This document shows positions 14,371 to 21,008 of a DNA stretch of 22,373 bases, one piece after another. The notes under the pieces are model-generated. The model was given only the letters and a program-made list of their open reading frames with translations, ran no database searches and had not been told where the DNA came from. Source of the stretch: Candidatus Dadabacteria bacterium (GTDB lineage Bacteria > Desulfobacterota_D > UBA1144 > Nemesobacterales > JADFKM01); the NCBI GenBank assembly GCA_022564935.1, contig JADFKM010000006.1, positions 29,502 through 51,874 on the forward strand. Direction: 5' to 3'. The position numbers and the translations under genes are program-made. Every line of letters starts with the position of its first letter. Within the stretch, counting starts at the first letter, position 1.

Positions 14371-16728
14371 TTACTTACGATTCTCAACTAACTGTGCAAC
14401 CTGATCACGAACGTATTGCTGGTCTGCGCTTAGATTCACAGGGTCTTCATTAAGGAGCCACCTGATGTCGTTTTGAAGTACCCTCTTGGCTGAATCCATA
14501 TCCTTTAATTCACTGTGTAAAAGAAAGAGATTCCAGGCAGATATTGTTGTATCAGTATGCCTTTCACCAAGCACTCGTTTATGAGTCTCCAGTACTTTCT
14601 CCTGAAGTTCTCTTGCTCCCTTAAGGTCTCCCTGTGCTCTCAGTGTCCCAGCCAGGTTATTCATAGAGGTGAGAGTATCCGGGTGTTCTTCACCAAGCAC
14701 TCGTTTTGCAATCTCCAGTACTTTCTCCTGAAGTTCTCTTGCTCCATTCAGGTCTCCTTGTGCTCCGAGTGTCCCAGCCAGGTTGTTCATAGAGGTGAGA
14801 GTATCCGGGTGTTCTTCACCAAGCACTCGTTTACGAGTCTCCAGTACTTTCTCCTGAAGTTCTCTTGCTCTCTTCAGGTCTCCTTGCGCACCGAGTGTCC
14901 CAGCCAGGTTGTTCATAGAGGCGAGAGTATCCGGGTGTTCTTCACCAAGCACTCGTTTACGAGTCTCCAGTACTTTCTCCTCAAATTCTCTTGCAGACTT
15001 GTAATCTCCTCTTTCGTAATCATATCTACCTACCCAACCAGCAAGATGAGCCTTTTCTAGTGTGTTTACATGTTTTACAAGATCCCCTGCCAGGATCACT
15101 TCATGTGTAATTTGCTTGTGTAGACGGATGTCGCCTATTGCCTTAGATAATATGTACGACAACACTCTTATGACTGCATCTAATAGTTCAGAGCGCCTTG
15201 CTTCAGCTTCATCTCCTTTGTCATGAAACCGCATCGTACGTGATACGAGTGTGTGTACTTCCCAAGCCTCTCCTTCAACGGTGGTTGCAAGAGAGTGGGA
15301 ATTGACCTGTTTAAGGGAAAGCAGTACCTTCTTACGAGCCTCAGATTCAATCAATTCGTCCAATATGGCAAACACCCCCTCAACCAGCTTAGTAGGAATG
15401 AGTGCAACAGATAGGATGGATGCCAGTCTAAGAAAGTCTGTTCCTTCATCTTCAAGCTTCTTGATGCTTCGAAGAAGTGTTGAAGCGATGCTAGGCTCGT
15501 GACCATTTGGCAACTGCTCCGATAATTCTGCGGTAAGTTCAAGCTCGTCTTCCGCCGGGTTCTTAAGCGCTTTCAAAAAATCCGAAAACCCTTGGTATTG
15601 TAGTGCGGAAGCCGTCACATCCACCGCAAGAGCATGGTAGCCAAGCATCTCTATTATCTTCCACGCAGCATTTTCCTCATCATCATTTGTCGGCTTTTTC
15701 CTGTTTGTGATAAGCTGGTAAGCGTCATTTTTCTCAAGCATGCCCAAATCAACCGGTTTTGCCACTGTGTACTCAGTACTTCTTGTTGTAAGCAGAGTGT
15801 GTGCGTTTCCGTGAGGGGCAAACCAGAGCCTGAGCTTCTCGTTATCCATACCGACTGGTACGTCATCCACTATCCAAAGGGATGGTGACTCCATGTTCTC
15901 TATATGTCTTCCCAAATTTCCTCTAATCTGAAGAAGACCATCGTCTTTTTCGATGTTGATTCCAATTTCTAAAGCAAGGTCTCTCAACTTACGCTCTAGT
16001 TCTCTTTCCGGGTTCTTGGGATCGGCTCCAGTTGCACTGATCCAGTAGATACCGCCCGGATACCCCGCTCCATAACGCATTGCGTATTCCTCTACAAGAA
16101 GGGATTTCCCTCCGCCCCCAATGCCCCGCATCTGCGCTTTACCTCCAGTAACAAGCGTAGCTCTAAAGGAGTTGAGCTTGGAGTGAACATCCCACATTTC
16201 TTTTAGCCGTCCAACGAAATCAGAGTAGAAGATTCCCGTTCTGCCCTTCCATGGTGGCTTATCAAAAGTGATAATCCGACCTAGTGGAGTGTTGATACCC
16301 GAGATGCGCCTCTCGATGCTCTCCACAAGCTCCACCATTGCGTCGGGGTCATTTTTTTCGGGTGCATGTTTGAACAGCGCTCCCTGAAGCTCAACAGGCA
16401 TTATATGGTCATAGTTGTCCTTATTAGGGTTTATAACCATGATGCGGGATATGGGATCGCCTTGTCGTTGACCCGCAAGGAAGGCTGAGGTGAGCTCCCA
16501 CTGACAGTACCGACTTTTGGGATATTGCGTTGAGTAGTAGGCAACTAGAGCCTTAGAGTTGGAAAGTCCCTCGGTTATGTTTTCCATTATTCCTTCATAG
16601 TTTCCGATTCTGTTCTCATCGAGCCATACGCTAAGCCCCTTTGCTCGAAGAGATTTCACAATACTGTGTGCTTCGTCTTTTTCTGCGTGAACATAACTGA
16701 AAAAAACGTCGTATGTTGTTTCTGGCAT
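14371..16728 (-). CDS. TIR domain / NB-ARC-type STAND NTPase / TPR protein, candidate NLR-like immune receptor
   Basis: The protein has 785 residues. Residues 1-120 form a TIR domain: YDVFFSY strand A, a GLSVWLDENRI BB-loop, and SRYCQWEL with Glu78 at the position of the catalytic glutamate of NAD-cleaving TIRs. FVGR (about 170-173) opens a STAND ATPase with Walker A GIGGGGKS (202-209), Walker B LWIVDD (284-289), LLTTRS (312-317), a GYHALAV motif (363-369, GxP/GLPL-like) and VHTLV (491-495, MHD-like). A helical region leads to four 42-residue kinesin-light-chain-type TPRs (574-741). All key motifs look intact. Established families with this layout sense phage components through the repeats, oligomerise through the ATPase and deplete NAD through TIR. 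That role here is inference. It stands alone between housekeeping genes and appears leaderless. A signalling function unrelated to phage is the alternative. Confidence 0.9.
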   Translation of the reverse strand: MPETTYDVFFSYVHAEKDEAHSIVKSLRAKGLSVWLDENRIGNYEGIMENITEGLSNSKALVAYYSTQYPKSRYCQWELTSAFLAGQRQGDPISRIMVINPNKDNYDHIMPVELQGALFKHAPEKNDPDAMVELVESIERRISGINTPLGRIITFDKPPWKGRTGIFYSDFVGRLKEMWDVHSKLNSFRATLVTGGKAQMRGIGGGGKSLLVEEYAMRYGAGYPGGIYWISATGADPKNPERELERKLRDLALEIGINIEKDDGLLQIRGNLGRHIENMESPSLWIVDDVPVGMDNEKLRLWFAPHGNAHTLLTTRSTEYTVAKPVDLGMLEKNDAYQLITNRKKPTNDDEENAAWKIIEMLGYHALAVDVTASALQYQGFSDFLKALKNPAEDELELTAELSEQLPNGHEPSIASTLLRSIKKLEDEGTDFLRLASILSVALIPTKLVEGVFAILDELIESEARKKVLLSLKQVNSHSLATTVEGEAWEVHTLVSRTMRFHDKGDEAEARRSELLDAVIRVLSYILSKAIGDIRLHKQITHEVILAGDLVKHVNTLEKAHLAGWVGRYDYERGDYKSAREFEEKVLETRKRVLGEEHPDTLASMNNLAGTLGAQGDLKRARELQEKVLETRKRVLGEEHPDTLTSMNNLAGTLGAQGDLNGARELQEKVLEIAKRVLGEEHPDTLTSMNNLAGTLRAQGDLKGARELQEKVLETHKRVLGERHTDTTISAWNLFLLHSELKDMDSAKRVLQNDIRWLLNEDPVNLSADQQYVRDQVAQLVENRK
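14506..15009 (-). repeat. Four tandem 126-bp repeats encoding TPR units
   Basis: The units span 15009-14884, 14883-14758, 14757-14632 and 14631-14506, each encoding 42 residues with the core RVLGEEHPDTL and SMNNLAGTL. The second and third units agree at roughly 90% of bases by eye, and shared blocks extend over most of the first. The fourth has diverged at its end (ERHTDT, then ISAWNL). The near-identity at silent positions points to recent tandem duplication. Confidence 0.9.
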
Positions 16729-16734
16729 GGTTCT

Positions 16735-16763
16735 ACCGTATCATGATGCTTAGAGATGGTCAA
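16735..16763 (-). promoter_or_regulatory. Predicted promoter of the TIR-STAND gene, leaderless type
   Basis: On the minus strand TTGACC (16763-16758) is followed after 17 bases by TACGGT (16740-16735), which ends 6 bases before the ATG at 16728. There is no Shine-Dalgarno sequence. The remaining DNA back to the iscS-like stop (to 16978) shows no gene I can support. Confidence 0.5.
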
Positions 16764-16978
16764 AGCGCCTATGAGTCAGGATTCTGGTTCTTAATTAGGT
16801 ATAACTAGAACTTGAAACTTAAGGTTTAATAATTAAATAAGTGTCATGACTAGAACAGAGGTTTATTTCTAAAGAATTTGAGCATAATTTTATACCCATT
16901 TCATTCAACGGATATTTCACAAAGCCGAACCGGGAATTAGGAAACCGCCAGGTGTTAGACCCTTTACTGAGAAAAAAC

Positions 16979-18160
16979 TTATTTTGAACCAATTTCCATT
17001 TCGGCTCCGACACTTCTGATCCTCTCTACAACCCCGGGGAGAACGCCCAGCACCCTACTTATATCCCCTCTGGTAGTAAACCTGCCCAGGCTGAACCGGA
17101 CGCTGGAGAGCGCCTCCTCCTCGGATAGACCCATCGCGAGCAGGACGTGGGACGGGTCAACATTTCCTTCGGAACAGGCCGACCCCGTGGATACGGCTAT
17201 CCCTTCAAGGTCGAGGCTCATCACGGCGGCTTCCCCGCTTACCCCCTTAAAGCCGACATTAAGGGTGTTGTAGAGCCTTTGCGCAGGGTGGCCGTTTACT
17301 CGTGCATTAGGGATGGTACTCATTATTACGCCCTCGAGCTCGTCTCTGAGCGCTTCTATCCTTTCCTTATCCGCCCTCCATTGCTCTCTGAGAATTTCAG
17401 CGGATTTTCCAAACCCCGCGACTCCGGGGACATTCTCAGTACCAGACCTCTTGCCCCTTTCCTGGCCGCCCCCGTGAATTAGGGGCGCGATCTTGAGCCC
17501 CACGCGCACAACCAAGGCCCCCACACCTTTCGGCCCGTATATCTTATGTGACGACATCGACATGAGGTCGCATTCGGAGTTTTGAAAATCGATATCTACG
17601 CGTCCTACGGCCTGTACGGCATCTGTATGAAACACCGCACCCCGCTCCTTTACAATTTCGGCTATTTCCCGAATCGGCATGACAACGCCGGTCTCGTTAT
17701 TTACATGCATAACGGATACGAGCACGGTTTTGGGGGTAATGCTGCTTCTAAGCTCATCAAGGTCGATAAGGCCGGCTCTATCCACGCTGAGATAAGTGGC
17801 GCTGAATCCCCCTCTCTCGAGAAACCTGAACGCTTCCAGCACCGAGGCGTGCTCAACACGGGTTGTGATGATGTGAGTTCCCTTGTTTCGCAGCTCGTAA
17901 GCGGCCCCTACGATAGCGAAGTTGTTGCTCTCGGTGCCTCCGCTAGTAAAAACAATTTCACCCGGTTTGGCTCCGACAAGACCGGCGATACGCGCTCTGG
18001 CCTCATCGAGAAGTGCTTTTCCCTCCATCCCAAAGGAGTGTATGCTCGACGGGTTGCCGAACTGCCCCGTCAAGACCGGCTCCATTGCTTCAAGCGCCGC
18101 GGGGTCAACGGGGGTTGTGGCGTTGTAGTCCAGGTAGGTCCTTGTTATTTCCATGCTCAT
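16979..18160 (-). CDS. iscS: Cysteine desulfurase, NifS/IscS type
   Basis: This 393-residue PLP enzyme removes sulfur from cysteine to form a persulfide for Fe-S cluster and other thio-cofactor assembly. TYLDYNATTPVDP opens the fold. TSGGTESNN binds the PLP phosphate, His104 (VEHASV) stacks on the ring, and Lys206 in SSHKIYGPKG forms the internal aldimine. The mobile catalytic loop STGSACSEGNVDPSH carries Cys329. These are group I (NifS/IscS) features, not SufS. No iscU, iscR or nifU gene is adjacent, so it is not a standard isc operon, and the symbol is by family only. cysE, which supplies O-acetylserine for cysteine, lies upstream on the same strand but 447 bases away. Two ATGs two codons apart (18160, 18154) are possible starts, with no clear ribosome-binding site. 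Confidence 0.93.
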   Translation of the reverse strand: MSMEITRTYLDYNATTPVDPAALEAMEPVLTGQFGNPSSIHSFGMEGKALLDEARARIAGLVGAKPGEIVFTSGGTESNNFAIVGAAYELRNKGTHIITTRVEHASVLEAFRFLERGGFSATYLSVDRAGLIDLDELRSSITPKTVLVSVMHVNNETGVVMPIREIAEIVKERGAVFHTDAVQAVGRVDIDFQNSECDLMSMSSHKIYGPKGVGALVVRVGLKIAPLIHGGGQERGKRSGTENVPGVAGFGKSAEILREQWRADKERIEALRDELEGVIMSTIPNARVNGHPAQRLYNTLNVGFKGVSGEAAVMSLDLEGIAVSTGSACSEGNVDPSHVLLAMGLSEEEALSSVRFSLGRFTTRGDISRVLGVLPGVVERIRSVGAEMEIGSK

Positions 18161-18607
18161 TTCTGGGTTTGTATGCTCCGTTATCGAGATATGTCTCTAA
18201 TTATTTTACCTTCCCCAACTGATTCACATAATTTCAATTAATTGGACTTACAGTCTATCCATGCCTCTTAAACCCTAACGCTTGAAAAACCTGGATTTGA
18301 TAAAGTATTGATTACCTTCCTTAGAAAGTGAGATGTTAACGGAGCTAAGAAGCTTTTTCAGCTCCCGGAGAACGGCGGAATCCCCCTAGAGATACACTAG
18401 CCACTGCGGCAAGTTCACCTCAATTATGAAATATTACCACCATCGGGTTAAAAATGTTTAGGTAACCTACACAGTTTTAATTAAAGTGAATAAACTTAAC
18501 GGTGCTTGAAATAGTGACTGTCCTATTAGGAATGGTGCGCAAGAGGTAGCTCAGGCAGGCGGCTCTCAAGCCCTTGGTCTGCTGCTAACACCGCAAGACT
18601 ATCGAAA
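18161..18607. other. 447-base intergenic region between cysE and iscS
   Basis: No coding sequence is supported here on either strand; the longest open stretches are short and unlike known proteins. The upstream control region of iscS must lie at its left end. It contains one good hairpin: GGAGCT and AGCTCC at 18341-18365, with further A-T and G-T pairs after one mismatch. A stretch at 18546-18572 looks superficially like tRNA pieces but does not fold as one. It may include decayed gene remnants. Confidence 0.6.
18341..18365. repeat. Hairpin in the cysE-iscS intergenic region
   Basis: The arms GGAGCT (18341-18346) and AGCTCC (18360-18365) pair perfectly. After one mismatch four more pairs form, leaving a 3-base loop. 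The minus-strand transcript has no T-run after it, so it is not a standard terminator for cysE. It might be part of the iscS leader. Confidence 0.45.
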
Positions 18608-19312
18608 TTAACTTCCCTTTGCGACGCGGACCGGGGTTTCCCGAGCCCCCTTCTTTCCGCTCTTTTTTTTCGCGGTCTTTAGAGAATTGATCTTGCTCTC
18701 CAGCTCACCTACGCGCTCCAGCAGGGCCTGGATGACGCGCTCTTCGGGGTCGGGTATCTTGTTGTGCTCTAGCCCAGGATAAACGGGGAATTCCTCCTTA
18801 AGCACTATCTTGCCCGGAATTCCTACTACCGTGGAATTTGGAGGGACATCGACAATTACCACCGAATTTGCCCCGATTTTGCTATTGTGCCCGATTGTTA
18901 GAGGCCCCAGAACCTTGGCCCCCGCCCCCACTATCACGTCGTCGCCTATAGTGGGATGGCGCTTGCCCCTGGAGTGGCTGGTGCCACCGAGGGTAACGCC
19001 GTGGTAGATAGTAACGTTGTCGCCGATCTCGGAAGTTTCGCCTATAACGACGCCCATACCGTGGTCGATGAAGAAGTTCCTTCCGATGCTCGCTCCCGGA
19101 TGGATCTCGATGCCGGTTAAGAACCTTGAGATATGGGAGACTATTCTCCCCAGGAGCTTCAGCCCCTTAACCCAAAACCAGTGTGCCACCCTGTGAAAAG
19201 CTATGGCGTGAAACCCCGGGTAGGTGAAGATCACCTCGAGGGTGCTTCTCGCGGCGGAATCCCTTTCAAAAACGGCTTCCAAGTCCGACTTTATCAGGCT
19301 GAAATATCTCAT
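18608..19312 (-). CDS. cysE: Serine O-acetyltransferase
   Basis: This 234-residue hexapeptide-repeat acyltransferase makes O-acetylserine from serine and acetyl-CoA, the entry to cysteine synthesis. The short helical N-terminal region leads to a left-handed beta helix. The catalytic Asp83-His84 is in [13 protein letters not shown], and [18 protein letters not shown] includes the second active-site His. Repeats of the [LIV]G-x4 type run to about residue 160. Length matches the short CysE class rather than the 273-residue enteric form. The tail from about residue 210 is rich in Lys, Arg and Ser and looks disordered; the usual Ile-terminated tail that docks into cysteine synthase is not seen. 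A TAGAAT box ends 8 bases before the ATG, suggesting a leaderless transcript. Confidence 0.95.
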   Translation of the reverse strand: MRYFSLIKSDLEAVFERDSAARSTLEVIFTYPGFHAIAFHRVAHWFWVKGLKLLGRIVSHISRFLTGIEIHPGASIGRNFFIDHGMGVVIGETSEIGDNVTIYHGVTLGGTSHSRGKRHPTIGDDVIVGAGAKVLGPLTIGHNSKIGANSVVIVDVPPNSTVVGIPGKIVLKEEFPVYPGLEHNKIPDPEERVIQALLERVGELESKINSLKTAKKKSGKKGARETPVRVAKGS

Positions 19313-19320
19313 CGCTTATA

Positions 19321-19347
19321 ATTCTAATGCATTAAACACAGATTCAA
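19321..19347 (-). promoter_or_regulatory. Predicted promoter of cysE, leaderless type
   Basis: On the minus strand TAGAAT (19326-19321) matches the -10 consensus at five of six positions and ends 8 bases before the ATG at 19312. TTGAAT (19347-19342) is the best -35, with a 15-base spacer. No Shine-Dalgarno sequence is present. Confidence 0.5.
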
Positions 19348-19376
19348 AGCACCCGGAGCTTCGTAATCCAGGCGCT

Positions 19377-20057
19377 TCAAAACATATCCGGCATGTCGGT
19401 GACTATGCCTCTCACACCCATGTCAAGCAGCTTCTGTGCCCTCCCGGGGCTGTTCACCGTCCATGCAAGCACCACCATATCATTTTCCTCGGCCTTGCGT
19501 ACGAGTCCGGGAGTAATGAAAAAATGGTACGGCCCGATTGCATCCGCCTCGCACTCCCTGCCCCTTGAGACCGCACCTATAGCCAGAGAGAGTACAAGAC
19601 CCGTCTTTATTTCGGGCTCGAGCTGTTTTATGGTTTTCAATAGGCCGCGCTTAAAAGATATTACGTACGATTTATCCACGCAGTCATATTTCCTTATCAA
19701 CTCAAGAACCGCTTTTTCCGTCCCCTCTTCCTTAAGCTCTATAACCAGTCCGGTTTTTCCGCTTGCGATATCCATCACTTCCTGGAGTGTCGGGATTTTC
19801 TCACCCCCTCCGGCATCAAGCTCTTTTAACTCTTCCAGGGTCTTTTGCCTCACATAACCATAGCCGTTTGTTGTTCTGTTGACCGTACTGTCATGCATTA
19901 TTATCAATCGGTCGTCCTTTGAGCGCCTCACATCAAGCTCCACCATATCGCAGCCCATCTCGATTGCCCTTTGGAAAGCCTTGACGGTGTTCTCCGGCTC
20001 ATAGGCGCTCGCGCCCCTGTGAGCTATGTTTAGAAAACTCCTGTTTGCCCCGCCCAT
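19377..20057 (-). CDS. Glycerophosphodiester phosphodiesterase
   Basis: A 226-residue TIM-barrel GDPD-family enzyme (UgpQ-like) that hydrolyses glycerophosphodiesters to an alcohol and glycerol 3-phosphate. Counted from 20057, the metal and catalytic residues are His13-Arg14 (IAHRGAS), Glu22-Asn23 (EPENT), Glu40 and Asp42 (VELDVRR) and His55 (MHDSTVNRTT). The C-terminal VLAWTVNS and GVRGIVTDMPD are typical barrel-closing segments. No signal peptide is visible, so it should be cytoplasmic. An upstream ATG at 20072 would add five residues, but a TATATT -10 box ends 6 bases before 20057, making the inner start more likely. It ends 64 bases before cysE on the same strand and is divergent from the UbiA-like gene. 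Substrate range cannot be read from sequence. Confidence 0.92.
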   Translation of the reverse strand: MGGANRSFLNIAHRGASAYEPENTVKAFQRAIEMGCDMVELDVRRSKDDRLIIMHDSTVNRTTNGYGYVRQKTLEELKELDAGGGEKIPTLQEVMDIASGKTGLVIELKEEGTEKAVLELIRKYDCVDKSYVISFKRGLLKTIKQLEPEIKTGLVLSLAIGAVSRGRECEADAIGPYHFFITPGLVRKAEENDMVVLAWTVNSPGRAQKLLDMGVRGIVTDMPDMF

Positions 20058-20063
20058 AAAACT

Positions 20064-20069
20064 AATATA
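20064..20069 (-). promoter_or_regulatory. Predicted -10 of the GDPD gene, leaderless type
   Basis: TATATT on the minus strand (20069-20064), preceded by TGTG, ends 6 bases before the ATG at 20057. No good -35 is seen, but the bases before the -10 are partly of extended -10 type. It lies back to back with the promoter of the UbiA-like gene. Confidence 0.45.
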
Positions 20070-20091
20070 CACAAGTAGTCCCTAAAACTCA

Positions 20092-20119
20092 TTGATATGG
20101 ATTTGAAAAGGGGTAGAAT
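20092..20119 (+). promoter_or_regulatory. Predicted promoter of the UbiA-like gene, leaderless type, decides the start
   Basis: TTGATA (20092-20097) and TAGAAT (20114-20119) are 16 bases apart, each matching consensus at five of six positions. The -10 ends 7 bases before an in-frame GTG at 20127. The upstream in-frame ATG at 20097 falls at the -35 and so would lie outside the transcript. Confidence 0.6.
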
Positions 20120-20126
20120 TTACGTA

Positions 20127-21008
20127 GTGGTCATATCCCCGAGCGATTTTGTACGCATAATCAGACCCCACCAATGGACAAAGAACCTGCTGATTTTGGC
20201 CCCTCCCTTTTTCGGAGCCGTCCTTTTCTTCGACAAACACCTCATCATTAATATGGCGGTAGCGTTTTTTGCTTTCTCTTTCGCATCTTCCTCCGGATAT
20301 ATGATCAATGACCTGTTCGACATAAAAACCGACCGCCTCCACCCACAAAAGAAACACCGCCCCATACCCTCGGGCAGGGTCGGCACGACCCACGTCCTCG
20401 TACTCGTTGCGCTCATGCTCTGCCTCTCCTTAGCCCTGTCGCTTACACTCGGTCTGCAGTTTATCCTGCTGATACTGCTGTACCTGTCGATATCCCTTCT
20501 CTACTCCCTTTACCTCCAGCATGTGCCTATACTCGACGCTTTCAGTATAAGCTCGGGCTTTGTAATTAGAATCGGCGCGGGCGGTAATGCATCTGGGATA
20601 GAGATCTCGAGCTGGCTTTATCTAACCACCTTCCTCCTCTCCCTTCTGCTCGCATTCGGCAAAAGACGCTATGAATTAAGCACGCTTGAAAACTCAGGGG
20701 ACTTCAGGAAAGTTCTCTCGGACTACTCCACGGGCTTCCTCGATTCGGCGACGGGAATCTTCGCCACAATATCCATTGTCACCTACTCCCTGTACACAGT
20801 GGACAGGGGGCCGAAGTCGTTTATCCTCACCGTGCCGTTTGCCTGCTACGGCGTGCTCAGGTATCTCTACCTCGTGCAGAGCCGACAAAGCGGCGACCCT
20901 ACGGAAGCCCTGCTCTCAGACAAATGGCTGTTTTTATGCGTGTTTTTATGGATAGTGTTAACGGCCCTTATCGTTTATTTTCCTGATTTCTTCCGCTTCT
21001 TCTTTTAG
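20127..21008 (+). CDS. UbiA-family membrane prenyltransferase, polyprenyl-phosphate phosphoribosyltransferase-like
   Basis: A 293-residue polytopic membrane protein with about eight or nine hydrophobic helices. Numbered from GTG 20127, the first Asp-rich motif is NDLFDIKTD (residues 61-69), followed by RLHPQKKHRPIPSG. The opening IIRPHQWTKN, the central YLQHVPILDAFSI and GFVIRIGAGG segments, and FGKRRYEL resemble decaprenyl-phosphate phosphoribosyltransferases (Rv3806c group) more than quinone-making UbiA. That enzyme transfers phosphoribose from PRPP to a lipid carrier, a step to decaprenylphosphoryl ribose or arabinose donors. The choice of GTG rests on the promoter position. Its last 51 bases overlap the tail of the convergent membrane TPR gene, a possible partner in glycoconjugate synthesis. 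The partner enzymes DprE1/DprE2 are not in the window, so the product remains uncertain. Confidence 0.85.
   Translation: MVISPSDFVRIIRPHQWTKNLLILAPPFFGAVLFFDKHLIINMAVAFFAFSFASSSGYMINDLFDIKTDRLHPQKKHRPIPSGRVGTTHVLVLVALMLCLSLALSLTLGLQFILLILLYLSISLLYSLYLQHVPILDAFSISSGFVIRIGAGGNASGIEISSWLYLTTFLLSLLLAFGKRRYELSTLENSGDFRKVLSDYSTGFLDSATGIFATISIVTYSLYTVDRGPKSFILTVPFACYGVLRYLYLVQSRQSGDPTEALLSDKWLFLCVFLWIVLTALIVYFPDFFRFFF

Noticed and set aside
16729-16978. Search for a second defence gene or insertion boundaries beside the TIR gene
   Set aside because: The 250 bases contain no supported gene, no terminal inverted repeats, no integrase and no tRNA fragment, so a mobile-element origin cannot be shown from the sequence.
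16819-17013. Minus-strand frame of 64 codons between the TIR gene and iscS
   Set aside because: It overlaps the end of iscS, has no ribosome site or near-start -10, and its composition is like non-coding DNA.
18333-18389. Short frame of 18 codons beginning MLTELRSFF, slightly reminiscent of a FeoC-like start
   Set aside because: It is far too short, is interrupted at once, and the following frames do not continue the similarity. It may be chance or a remnant.
18546-18572. tRNA-like text (GTAGCTCAG, then GGCTCTCAAGCC)
   Set aside because: No acceptor stem, D-stem closure or T-arm (GGTTCGAATCC-like) can be folded around it on either strand.
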